Positions 11,901 through 22,598 of a DNA stretch of 64,000 nucleotides are shown here, in pieces. The notes beneath the pieces were generated by a model, which was given only the letters and a program-made list of their open reading frames with translations, was not told the DNA's origin and searched no databases. Position numbers and translations under genes: made by a program. This stretch comes from Tethya wilhelma (Eukaryota; Porifera; Demospongiae; Tethyida; Tethyidae): positions 15,585,290-15,649,289 of the forward strand of contig CAXIPT010000001.1 in NCBI GenBank assembly GCA_964030475.1, in the 5' to 3' direction. Position 1 is the first letter of the stretch, and each line of letters starts with the position of its first letter.

Positions 11901-14120
11901 ATAATTCACTTGGTCCAGGCATTCCGAATGGAAAATATGGCCAGGATCACATGTTAGACAACGGACATCTTCACCTGGGGTAAAATTGACCAAGCAAATG
12001 GAACAGTGGTGCTCTTTGTCGTTTTGTGGGTCATATTTCCTCATCCTCTTGTTATCGGCAGTCACAGTCACTTGAGACTTTACGTTTCCATACAGTGGTT
12101 CTTGCCTTTCATGTGGTCTTGGTGGGAGGGGTGGAGGAAGAATGTCACCACCACCACCACCCTGGTTTTCTTGTCTTGTTGTAATTATGAGCGTTGATCC
12201 AACTTGTCGCACACTAGCAACCTGTATTTGTGGACCATCAGTTTCATTTTCTGGCAATATAACTATAGAATCAAGCCGAGATGCTTGGCTATTTGGTAAT
12301 GTATGTGCACCGGATATGTCAAGATTTATCCTAGTTGAGTCACTGGGTGGTGGTAGGGTAGCTGATGATGATAGAGTAGAGAAACTAGTTTCTCTCCTTG
12401 TTAATGTACTGTTGTTTGCCATTGTTACTGAATTTGATGATGAACTGCTATTTGGTAGAGCTCGGTTTGTTGTGGGATGAGATGGTACTGCAGTACTGTT
12501 GTTTTCCCTAGTCACTCTTGTTGCTGAGTTAGAGGGATTTCTACTGTTATTTCCTCTGTTAGACCTTGAGTTTGTTGATTCTCTGTTTCTCCGTGACACA
12601 TTTCTCAGTTCTATATTTGATGAATCAGACCTTCCATGTTTTGATTTTTCGGACAAAGCTTTGCAATGTAGACAACAAAGTACAATACATACTGTGACCG
12701 AAAATATTATAATTATTAAAGGAATCAAAATGTCCCAAAGATATAGTAAAACGCATAGACTCCTGGTATTCTCGCTTTGTTCAACGTAGACCACCATTTG
12801 ATTAATGCTACTTCCATTACAACCAACATCATCATAGTAGGAGATCAGCTGTAGTGCATGATCTGCAGACAAAAGGACTATTGGAAATCCACTATCTTTG
12901 TCTTCCTGTGTAATATCTTGATTGTCATCCTCATTGTAAGCAAGAACTAGGTCATATCCACTCTCTTTCAGATCAGACAAAGTCACTCCTTCATTGCTGG
13001 AGCAGTTTTGTGGGTAGTTTTGTGAGTAGTAATCATTTATAAACGCAAACTGCTGTAAACTAGTGTGTGTGATGATGAATAGCAACCCTCTGTGGTTGTA
13101 TTGCAATCCAATAATTCATACAGGTATCCACCAATGCCAGTCAATACCCCCATTACCTTTATCCTGTGGTAAGTTGGAATAGGGATAGAAACTTAACCAA
13201 TCTCGGCACCATGGACGATTTTCTGGCTTGTCAAACTCATATAAAACAGTGAAATCGTCATTAGCAGAAGAGAAGGAACGAGAATACTGCCTCAGTTCAA
13301 CATGTATTTGGCCATTCACATTAACCCTTTGGCTCAAGTCATATTCCTAGCTAACTTGTAACCTTCCACATACCTACTGATGTGGGTGGTCATTGTATAT
13401 GGGATTCATACTTATAACCTATAGTTCTTGTTGCTTGCTTTTGTCAAATATGGCTAATCACGTGCATGTAGAGGAGATAAATAATTTCAGTATTAATGAA
13501 TAGTATACTATTATATATAGCTTATTGCCTAATGTGATTCATAAATTAGGCATGCAAGGCATGCTCAACTTGAGCTAATATAATAATTACAAGCAAGTAC
13601 TAAAAAAATTCATAAAAATATAAGCTGTTTATATATGAATGGGCAGTGCTGCAAAAAGTTTTAAAAAAAAAGGAATTTCATCACAGTCTCATGAATCATG
13701 CATTCACTCATGTACAATCAGTTCACATCAAATTTAAACAGTCTATGTGAGATTCTAGGCACACAAAAAAATTTTAAATATAGTACCGAAATTCAGAAAT
13801 TCAGTCTTGCTTTTTTTTTTTTTATTTCACTACATTTTGCAGCACTTCCCATTCCTTCATTAATTAAATTTTTACTTCTTGTATACAATAGTGTTGCTTG
13901 TATTATATTAACTATTCACTGCTACCCTATACCGGTATTCAACTCACCTGGTAGGTAGCAGAGATGTACCAGCTGGAGGTGTCTGAAGTCTATAAGCATT
14001 ATATTATGAGACTGGGCCAACAGGACAAGGTCTGTGCTTACATTTCAGCACATATCATACCAGTCACCAATTATAGTGACATTGTGTTGTAGCTGTAATT
14101 ATGGTAATGTGTCAAATTCC

Positions 14121-14205
<85 letters not shown>

Positions 14206-15057
14206 ACAGATTGATGTTGCTAGTAATGTCCTCCAAGATCTGCGTGTATCAGATCAAGTTGAAGTTGCTCAGAAACTGTACTCACTTGGTTCAACCAAAC
14301 TGTCTATGCCTTTCTCCCCTCAATACGTAAGTCCCTTCAAATGACTCCTGTGCAGCTACTCTATATACGATAACACGAGGAATTACCATGATTGCTATTA
14401 ATTTGTACTAGGATGATCCCAACCAGTTCAAGAGTGCTGGAAGGATTGTGCTGCTTTCCTTGAAGACACTTCAGAGATGCTCAAGAGATGGTATAGTGAT
14501 GTGTATTTTAATGTGAAAAACTGACTCCAATGCTGACTTAAATGAGCTCTGATATATTATGTGCAGGTCACCACTGTGTGATGAGTGAGGAGTGGCAGAG
14601 CATTGAGGAGGTTATTGATCTCTACAAGAGACTGCTTGCTCTACAGGTGAATCAGTTGTATTCTGTTTGTGTGGTGTCTTGCTTCCTTCCTCCCTTCATT
14701 TCTCTCCCTCTCACTCTGATCTCTTCTCTCTCTCAGGTAGAGTACTCCCTGTTCCTCACTGTTGGTGACCTAGAGGATGAGGCCAAGTGTCAGCAGATGT
14801 TTGTTGAGAAAGTCTCAAAGCATGTGTCTTCTTCGTCTGCTCAGACAGAGAGGAGTCATCGCGATGTTGTCAGGTCAGGCCATTGTGCAAGTAACATACT
14901 CCTGTTCATTTCTGGCTAGACAGGCCTCAAATATTTTCTCTTCTCATGTTTTGTAGGTTTTGTTCTCTCTTGGGCTACCAGGAGGAGACTGTGCTGGAGA
15001 TGATGGTGGATTGGTGTGTGCAGTGTGACATGGTGGACAAGGCTGTGGGGATATGTT

Positions 15058-15090
<33 letters not shown>

Positions 15091-15880
15091 GTTAGCCTCT
15101 TACACCAAGCCTTCTCCATTTCATTTGGATGGCCTATATACGTAGCTGTACTACTTTGTGGGGGTGTACGTGTTTGACTGTTTGTGAGTAATCAATAATT
15201 TATTGCATTGACAATCTTTACGGCATATGTTTGAAACTCTTAAGAAATGGTAAAGATTGTCAATGTAATAAACAATACTAGCAGNTAGTTAGCCTCGTAC
15301 ACCTGGCCTTCTCCATTTCATTTAGATGGCCTATATACGTAGCTGTACTACTTTGTGGGGGTGTACGTGTTTGCGAGTAATCAATAATTTATTGCATTGA
15401 CAATCTTTACCGCATATGTTTGAAAATCTTAAGAGATGGTAAAGATTGTCAATGTAATAAATCAATAATCAGCATGCAGAAGGCCTAGGAAAAGGCCAAT
15501 ACATGTACACTCATAGTATTATCGTACGTTCATACTATTCCCTATGAAGGACTCTGGTCCGGCACTCTCCAACTGGAAAAACGGCAACACAGATTCTGTC
15601 AATTATACGTGAAATCTGGGTGAAAATTGAGAGCAATTCTACTACCACTTCAAAACAGCTTCTCAACTCACTGAACAAACTGTCTGCACAAGTCACGGCA
15701 ATATGTGATTCCTGTAAGGTTCTTTCCAACTAACCTTAAAACTAGTCCCTTTCTCTACCCTTGCATGTGTGGACAATGATGGATTTGCTAGGAGACAGTC
15801 TGGTTGAATTTTGACGTTCAACAAAGCCTATAAGCATATTCATTAGAAATTGATGTGTGTGCAACTATATAGTAATTATT

Positions 15881-15930
<50 letters not shown>

Positions 15931-18900
15931 TTCACCCCTGTAGCTGCCCTCCTCTATGCTGTTGAGACATCCAGCCTCTCTTCCTTGCTCCTGTTGCTGC
16001 TCACCCAGTGTGGAGAGGAGGAGGACAAAGGAGGAACCACATTGTGAGTGCACTAGGTCGATCAGACTACATTGACCATATAGATTGATCATAAAAGTTG
16101 TTAGCTGTGATGTTAGACGCACTTTTTGACCAAATTTTTAGTATCACATGCGTGCAATTCTTGTTATCCTTGAACTTTCTTAGGCTGATAATATACATAC
16201 ATGTAGTATGTACACAATGTGACCATATTGAATCATGTGTGTTTGTTAACTGTCCAAGTGACTCTTAAAACTACCTCTATTTGTGCTGTTGTGCAGATCG
16301 TTGCAAGAAGAAGTCTCTTACTTCAGTCACTGGAGCTGGTCTCCACGGTTTAGGGAGGATGGGCTGGTCCTTGACCCATCCTCAGTGATGACTCTAGCTG
16401 TGAGATATGCGAGAGAGAGAATCTCTTTCCTTGACTTCCCAACTCCTCTCACGGATTGGAATCATTGCTCGTCACTTTTGATTAAACATCTATCCAGAGG
16501 AGGTATGTATGTATGTGTGTAATTTTAACAAACTTTTGTGTTAAACTTTTTTTACTGCCATAAATTGTAATGTATTTGTATCTGGTCATAGAATTTCTGT
16601 GTGGAAAGTTTCCCGATTTATGGTATGTATAATTCTGATGATTTATCTCTAGGAGATCTCCAATCTCTTTTGAGTGTGTCGTTACAATTGGCCGAGACAC
16701 TGAGAGACAATGGTCACAACCAGCTGACTCTTCACTGCACTGCTCAGGTACATTTATGTTCATCTCTTTCCCAGGCTCTGCCCCTGATGTGTGACACGTA
16801 CACATTTGGAGAGAGCACTGCATTTACTTAAGCCAACCAGAGAAAGAATGCATAATAGTCTATCAATAAGAACCACTTATGTTTGATTTCCGACTCTTTC
16901 TACCTATCTCTTTCACCTGTGTCTATACATGCACTCCTGCAGTCCCTAGCTCAGTACTGCCAACAACTGGCAACGGTCTCTCCCAGAGAGGATCAACTAC
17001 TGTCATCTCTCTCACCAGCTCTGCAAGAGGGCAAGAAAACCATTGCTTCTCTTTCAACTTCTCTTATTTCAAAGGTAAAAATTTTAATTTCAAAAAATGA
17101 GAATGCTGCTTAAATTAGACACCATCTTTCTTTTCTCCTAGGTGCTGATTTCTAGATGGCTCGATCACGACTATGCTCTGTCTTTGTTGCTGTTGGTCAG
17201 TCCAGAAATTGCTGTGAAGAAACTTCAGTCCATCAGGCCAAGGAACATCAGTAACTACTCTAAAGTCATTGTGAGTTGATGTACATGTACACATCATAGT
17301 AATGATTGGAGGTTGACTTCCCAAAGTCCCACCTCCCCCCCTGCCCATGCAAAAACCTGAAAGAAACATTGCTACCCTTATATAATTATAATACCTACAA
17401 CTATACAACTTAGACAATAATTCTCTGGTCACCTTATTGTCCAACCCAGGCGCTGTGTAAGCTGGGGAATGACTACAGTCTCCTGACTGGTGTGAAGTCG
17501 TTGAAGGAGCTCTCCTCAGCCATGCTCAGGAGTGCTGAGTGGGGGAAGAGACTCAGCAAATACAAGGTGTCCTTCACCGAGGCCTTCAGGGGAGGACTGG
17601 GATCAGAAGAGAAGAAAAAAGTGGCTTATGTCCTCTTTAGAAACAAAGATGTCGAGACTGACCTCATTTTACAATACTGCAGGTAAATTTTATTTTACCT
17701 GCAGTATTAAAATTTAAAATTCCACCTTAAAAATACTTTTAAGCTTCACTTTGGCTGACCGACTATTTGTATGTTTTGCCTCCTCTTTCTTGTGTTTATT
17801 ATCAGTGAGTTGCTGGATTGGAGACCCCAGTTTGTGCTACTTGGTTACCTGAAACTGATTCTCACGGAATGGGAACAGGACAGTGGCTACCAGGAGAGGG
17901 CCAATGCTGTTCTCAGTCTCATTACCAACAAGAGTACTGTGTACGAGATGCTGCCTAAACTGATAATGGGAAAGGTATACAATACGATACAAAGTTGCCA
18001 TAGCTACCACCCGTTAAGTGTCCAAGGTTTACGTATATACCTCACTCCAACACCTCAACATGTACGTGCAGGTCAGCCCTTATGACTATGGTCGTTTAGC
18101 TTTCATGCTTCAAAAACTAAGTGATTCAGAACAAGCAACTCAAGTAAACGCCGAACAAGTATGTCATGTACACCTACTTCTAATAGTATGATGTCATAAT
18201 TACATCATTGAAATAATTTCCAAAGGGACTGAAGCTGTTGGACTGTCTTAAACACTACACTCGTGTGGCCTCGCCTTCTGAGTATGAGCAAAAGTGTTTC
18301 ACCAGTTACTTCAACCCTCAGAAACTAGACCCTGACCATTCCGAGGTACTGTGGCTGTTCATCATGAACCTAGCACACACACATACACTCACAAGATCAT
18401 GACAATGACTATATTCTACTGCCATTAGGTGTCTCTTCCTGACGCTGCTTCTCACCACCTTCCTTTCCACCCTCTGATGTACGGTGAACCCATCAAGATC
18501 ATAGGTATGGAAATCAAACATGTATGAATGAATGGATGAATAAGGTTATATATTACCTCTACGCCACTCACAGGGCCTGAGCTGTCCAGTGAAACTGTTG
18601 ACAAGCTGATCCCAATTGCCGAGATCCTTAAAGTAAGAATGATTTCTTAACTATTTGAAACTACCTATGATCAGTTATTTTGACTAGTATTACTATTACT
18701 ACAATATTAACAGTTTTGTGTGTGAACAGTGACTTTATTGTTTTAAATTTCAGCTTCCTAGCGACGGCTTTTATGTCACCTGTATCAAGAATATTGTGGA
18801 GAATGATTGTTGTGAGACTAATGGTGCTACCAAAGTCAGGTTTACCGATGTCTCCCATCTGCTGGTGAAAATAAAGAACTTCAAATTTGCTCTAGAAATT

Positions 18901-20058
18901 TCCAAATGGTTGGCAAAGCAACTTCAGAGTAGTAAGTTGAGAGTATATAGAGCAGTACACTTGTATTCTTCTATTTCTCTTGTTCACACCTTTCACACAT
19001 ACAGGTGAAGATTGCACTGAAGTACTGAAGGCTGCTTTAGCAATTGCAATTCGTTGGAAACAAATGGCCAAAACTGAGGTACTGTGTAGATTGTGAAATT
19101 TTTGCTGCTAAAATGATTTTTGCAGGTTTAATTTTCACTATTTCAGAGATCTATCGCATGAAAATGATGATAGATGTTTTCATGCCTGTTCAATCATTCG
19201 TTGTGTCATCTATATAGGCTGAAAGGAGGTCAGCAGAGGAGAGAGTGAGGACGTTCAGTAACCTGCTCAAGATCACTCAGACTGACCAGCTACTAAAGCA
19301 CCACCATCTTGACGAGCCAGACTATCTGAGGCTGTCTGCTCAGGGTGCTCTGCTCATCATCACTCTCTACACCGAGCTGCCCATCTCCAAAAGACATCTC
19401 AGTGAGTCAGTAATGTACCAGTCTCACATCATTGCGTGTGTGTGTGTGTGCATGTGTGTGTGTATGTGTGTGTTAACAGTTTTCAACACCTCAGATGCTA
19501 TGAGTATTGCATACTTAATTGTGTTGTGTGTCTAGTTCCTCCAATCCATGAAATTGCCAGCAAAATAGCTCAGATTCATAGCTTAAAACTGGACAAGATC
19601 AGACAGAAGCTTGCAGAGGTATACTGCTAAAATAGATCATGCTTTTTTCACTTCAACCACTATCCCTGGGTTATCTTCCATATAGGACTGGTTGGTAGCC
19701 ATAGGATCGGCCAAGAAGGACATGGACGTCACCCAGGTACACACACACATACACACCTCCCGTGATGGTCAAATAGAAATGACTTGTCTATTGTTTAATT
19801 GTGTTGTAGATGTCCATGCTGGAAGATCCAACTGAGGAGGAAAACCAGGAAGAAACTGAGGATGACTTGAACATGAAACGGTAAGTCTTGTCTTTATTTA
19901 GAATAAAGAAGAGTTCTTGACTTGATCTTTGATGTGTGTATTGTTAAAGGGTGGTCTACCTGTTAAATGTTCCCGAAAAGTTGCAAGAGCACTCATTGAT
20001 GCTGTGGAATTGGGCAAAGGTACTGTACAATCATCTCCCCCTCCAATTTAACAATGAA

Positions 20059-20122
<64 letters not shown>

Positions 20123-21218
20123 AGCGTGCCAACACACCATCTGTCACCTGTCTCTCTCGAGTGAAGGCTCTACAGGTTCTCTTTGCCATCTCACCTCCCA
20201 GCTTGATAGAGAGTGTCAGTGGCTCTCAGATCAGTGATATAAAGTGAGTCAAATGGTGGTACTTTGACTTGGAAGCACATAAATGATTAGAATTATTTTA
20301 CTACAAAAATATATCTCTTACAGCATATTACTGTATATTGGGGGATTTTTACATTTAAATTTCATCTACTATATATATTTGTGATATCACATCATTTGCA
20401 CATGACCTCACAGGAACTTCATGCAGACCACCCTGTTTGTGTCTGAGCTGGAGGCCCTCCACATGTCCACCACTGTGTCTGCCTTCCAGAGCTGCAACAA
20501 GGAAGGTCTTGTCAGAAGTCTCTGGAGAAACCATGCTGAAGAACCCAGGGTAAGAAAAGAAGATACAAATTTCTTTACTAACCAACCAATACTATGAATA
20601 CATTGTACCAGCTAAAGTTTCCCACTCTTCGTATTGTCATACCAAGATAATTATCGCAACTGTTTATTAGCTAGGCATAGCAAAAAAACCCAAGATAATT
20701 CTTCTCCACATTTTTGTTCAGCTGTTGTTGTCTCGTTTCATTGCAGGCTCTCCGACTGATAAGTGAGTTGTGTCTTCATTGCCAGATCAGAGATGGTGGT
20801 CTGTGGACCCGACTCTTACAGCAGCTCCTCTCTCTCGGAATGGTACGGACATAACATAGCATTGTTAGTATTCTTATCATCACATGTCAATCGTCCTTGC
20901 AGCTGTCATATCTGAGACATGTGTTGATGGTCATTCCCCCTGAGCACCAGAATGTGAGTGAGGAGGGGGTAGGGATCTTATTTCTGATCTATTGCTGCAT
21001 ATTTTACATCATTTTTTTCTCATTAGATTCTGCCATCATTGCCTTCTGTGTGGCAAAAGACTCTACTTATATCACTTGAAGGAGGTAAAATTAAGGAGAA
21101 AAATGATAATAAGTTAACCCTTTATCATAGAGACTATTCCTATATTCAGCTTCCACTGAGGGGACAACATGTACTGAAATACTGGAGATGCTGTACAGGT
21201 TAGTCGCTCTCAAAGTCA

Positions 21219-21271
<53 letters not shown>

Positions 21272-22133
21272 TCTTCTCCATCCTTGCAGGTGTCCATTTC
21301 CATTTGAGTTAGACATGGGAGCAATAGTGAGAGGGTTCTGTGGTGCAGGAGCACTGGGCCATGCCTTGGCAGCCATCCTAGTAGTCCCGGCTCACTCTGA
21401 GAGGAAACGGCTAGTGGAGGTACACTACATACACTGTCAGTGTTTTGTGGGTCAATAGTGATAGTGTTTTGTTTGTTGTAGAATGTGTTGAAGGTGATGA
21501 GTAGGGAGCAGGTCATTAGCCTGTTGGAGAACCTTAGTGAGGATTCAGATATTGGGGACTATGTTGAATCTGTAGGTCAAGTAGCTTGAGATAGATTGAA
21601 ATTTTGATTTTCACAAATTCGTGTGTGTTTGTGCTCAGGTCGTAGAGCTGGTATACTTGTATCTGAACTCAAGTGACAAGCACGAGGTGCTCTTGGGGTC
21701 TCCATTCTTCACTCCATTTGTCCACTTCCTCATTGCCAGGAAACTCATGGACAGTCTCTTGGTCAAAACTCTTCAACTCAACAAGTACGTTGAGTTGCCA
21801 ACTTAATACAAGTCCTTTGGATTGTTTTAAAAGAGTCTTTTTCATTGTGTAGGATTCAAGAAGCTGTGCAGCTTGTCCAGATGTACAACTTGAAGCACAA
21901 TGTTTCAACAACTTCCATCAATGGAGTGGACACCCTTCAAGTAAGGATGCAATGATTTGTGCACAGACATGAATGTATATACATGGCATAGACAACAGCC
22001 TAAAGTTGTAGCTACTCAGGAAGTAATCACATCATACACTAGTCTAAGGAAGGACATATTTTTTATGTAGGAATATCTACTGGATCACAACATCACTGAT
22101 TTTGATGGCACCCTCCAGCTGTGCTCTGAGTAA
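8943..22133 (+). CDS. KNTC1: KNTC1 (Rod) kinetochore protein, middle and C-terminal exons
   Basis: KNTC1/Rod is the large subunit of the Rod-Zw10-Zwilch complex, which recruits dynein and Mad1-Mad2 to unattached kinetochores. The first exon encodes LLRGYGVRDFN and the second SALEDALK, both near-identical to human KNTC1. Exons, all with matching phases: 8943-9149, 9251-9310, 13955-14029, 14210-14326, 14412-14490, 14567-14646, 14737-14873, 14957-15060, 15944-16043, 16297-16502, 16653-16747, 16943-17074, 17142-17270, 17450-17682, 17806-17974, 18072-18158, 18226-18345, 18429-18504, 18574-18632, 18754-18931, 19005-19078, 19218-19401, 19536-19618, 19686-19736, 19810-19880, 19950-20019, 20125-20243, 20414-20549, 20747-20842, 20903-20953, 21027-21084, 21150-21198, 21290-21419, 21482-21571, 21639-21784, 21853-21940, 22071-22133. 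It lacks the N-terminal half, which lies inverted at 38874-22596; exons before 15060 exist in both copies. The 4.6-kb intron 9311-13954 carries a PA-TM-RING gene on the other strand. Confidence 0.93.
9328..9516. mobile_element. MITE-like palindromic element, CCGTATAG family
   Basis: Begins with ACCGTATAGTGGGAAATTTT and ends with the complement (AAAATTTCCCGCTATATGGT), giving a terminal inverted repeat of about 23 bases. It has no coding capacity. It lies at the left edge of the 4.6-kb insertion in the KNTC1 intron. The same family is at 27683-27892. Confidence 0.75.
10054..10316 (-). CDS. PA-TM-RING E3 ligase, C-terminal fragment with complete RING-H2
   Basis: A minus-strand open frame runs from the contig gap at 10317 to a TAA at 10054. 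It encodes RPHERQEPMYGNVKSQ, then a full RING-H2 finger (CPICLVNF ... CDPDHIFHSECLDQ ... CPICRQEA) at the very C-terminus. It is nearly identical to the end of the gene at 11898-13346, except that that copy stops inside the RING and lacks the last CPIC pair. The 5' part is lost at the N. Either this is another allele or overlapping contig of the same gene, or a recent duplicate. A splice from the upstream copy to TCGTTTGAG here would also restore frame, so a shared last exon cannot be excluded. Confidence 0.6.
10760..10845. repeat. Dispersed repeat, second copy of 2258-2345
   Basis: The block from AATGAAGTAGTCATGTGCCA to CCCATTCCTACACTA matches 2258-2345 with only scattered changes. It lies inside the intron insertion that carries the RING genes. 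Confidence 0.6.
11227..11903. mobile_element. Putative TIR insertion replacing the last exon of the RING gene
   Basis: Flanks on both sides match the related region 9860-10316: 11060-11210 matches 9860-10040, and 11907-12125 matches 10105-10316. The roughly 55 bases encoding the RING end are replaced here by about 680 bases. The replacement begins with AAGCCTCGGCGG and ends with CGCCGAGGCTTA, a short inverted pair. No coding frame of note. I infer a DNA element insertion with loss of host sequence. Confidence 0.45.
11898..13346 (-). CDS. PA-TM-RING transmembrane E3 ligase, RING truncated
   Basis: Two exons are visible: 13346-13122 and 13052-11907, read on to a stop at 11898. A 69-base intron (GTATGA ... 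TTTACAG) removes an in-frame TGA at 13118-13116. The N-terminal exon or exons with the signal peptide were not located. The product has a lumenal protease-associated (PA) like region with GFPIVLLSADHALQLI, a single membrane span (LYLWDILIPLIIIIFSVTV), a Ser/Asn-rich cytoplasmic linker, a Pro-rich patch (PPPLPPRP), and the start of a RING-H2 (CSICLVNF ... GHIFHSECLDQ). The frame then ends QVNY-stop, so the last two zinc ligands are absent unless splicing from CTGGACCAA|GTGAAT reaches an exon such as the one in 10054-10316. Family members (RNF13, RNF167, GRAIL types) ubiquitinate membrane cargo in endosomes. It is nested antisense in a KNTC1 intron. Confidence 0.7.
13633..13861. mobile_element. 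MITE-like element with GAATGGGCAGTGCTGCAAAA ends
   Basis: The left end ATGAATGGGCAGTGCTGCAA is matched by an inverted right end TTGCAGCACTTCCCATTCCT, separated by AT-rich non-coding sequence. It sits at the right edge of the 4.6-kb KNTC1 intron insertion. Confidence 0.6.
14126..14204. repeat. (TG)n microsatellite abutting a splice acceptor
   Basis: A long TG run with one T interruption ends at TGTGCACAG, the acceptor of the KNTC1 exon at 14210. In the inverted copy the same acceptor (23462) is preceded by only a few CA units, so the tract is highly length-polymorphic. Confidence 0.95.
15059..15087. repeat. (GT)n microsatellite overlapping a splice donor
   Basis: The KNTC1 exon 14957-15060 ends in TTGGT, and the donor GT is the first unit of this run. 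Minus-strand homology ends at the equivalent place (22596). Confidence 0.9.
15087..15470. repeat. Direct repeat across a contig join, each unit carrying a hairpin
   Basis: Positions 15087-15284 and 15286-15470 are near-identical on either side of the N at 15285, as expected of unmerged contig ends. Each unit contains an inverted repeat: TTGCATTGACAATCTTTAC and its complement GTAAAGATTGTCAATGTAAT, about 70 bases apart end to end (15192-15268 and 15392-15465). This could be a very short MITE. Confidence 0.75.
15883..15929. repeat. (TG)n microsatellite before the KNTC1 acceptor at 15943
   Basis: Uninterrupted TG run followed by TCTTCACCCCTGTAG and the exon at 15944. Confidence 0.95.
20060..20121. 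repeat. (TC)n microsatellite forming a polypyrimidine tract
   Basis: An unbroken TC run ends in CCCAG, the acceptor of the KNTC1 exon 20125-20243. It therefore serves as an unusually long polypyrimidine tract. Confidence 0.95.
21230..21269. repeat. (CA)n microsatellite in a short KNTC1 intron
   Basis: CA run between the KNTC1 exons 21150-21198 and 21290-21419, making up nearly half of that intron. Confidence 0.95.
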
Positions 22134-22341
22134 CTTATCTGATACTGCACATCAACTTTTTAAGATGAAAAAAATAAAATGCTAGACTAGTAGTATTTCA
22201 CAAGCTAACAATGATGTAAATGAAACAAATTTTATTTTGTTTGTGTACATTTACACAGTCTGTCAGTTGTGCTATTTATTTTGAGAATTGAGATGGCTTG
22301 AGCATTAATCAATACTTGTTGCATCATGATTGTATGGAGTC

Positions 22342-22452
22342 TCACAGTCTCTCTGTGTACTTGATGACCTTCTTGTTCCATCGGTTGAGGATGAAGAGTG
22401 CAGACCACAATGCCAGCAAGAAGAACACCACTGATGTTCCAATCCCAACTCC
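22342..22452 (-). CDS. Last exon of an unidentified single-span membrane protein
   Basis: Minus-strand exon after the acceptor CCTTCCAG (just above 22452), ending in TGA at 22342. It encodes GVGIGTSVVFFLLALWSALF, a good membrane span, then a short basic tail ILNRWNKKVIKYTERL. It lies tail-to-tail with the KNTC1 stop at 22133, about 210 bases apart. Upstream exons would lie beyond the GT tract and contig join at 22523 and are not present, because the joined sequence belongs to KNTC1. I do not recognise the family. Confidence 0.5.
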   Translation of the reverse strand, partial: GVGIGTSVVFFLLALWSALFILNRWNKKVIKYTERL

Positions 22453-22457
22453 CTGGA

Positions 22458-22460
<3 letters not shown>

Positions 22461-22522
<62 letters not shown>

Positions 22523-22523
22523 N

Positions 22524-22597
<74 letters not shown>
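22461..22597. repeat. (GT)n-N-(AC)n contig join at the centre of the inverted structure
   Basis: Sixty bases of GT repeat lead into the N at 22523, followed by about 74 bases of AC repeat. Left of it is the 3' end of the plus-strand KNTC1 locus. Right of it the sequence reads KNTC1 exon 22699-22596 on the minus strand, which normally abuts a GT repeat (15059-15087). Two unrelated GT tracts appear to have been joined by the assembler. Confidence 0.9.

Positions 22598-22598
<1 letters not shown>

Noticed and set aside
13116..13118. In-frame TGA as a nonsense mutation in the PA-TM-RING gene
   Set aside because: A 69-base intron with GTATGA donor and TTTACAG acceptor removes it and keeps frame.
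14034..14344. Open frames with long Cys-Val repeats
   Set aside because: Translation of the (TG)n tract. The real content is the KNTC1 exon 14210-14326 in one frame.
21091..21516. 141-codon minus-strand frame
   Set aside because: Antisense shadow of the KNTC1 exons 21150-21198 and 21290-21419 plus the CA repeat between them.
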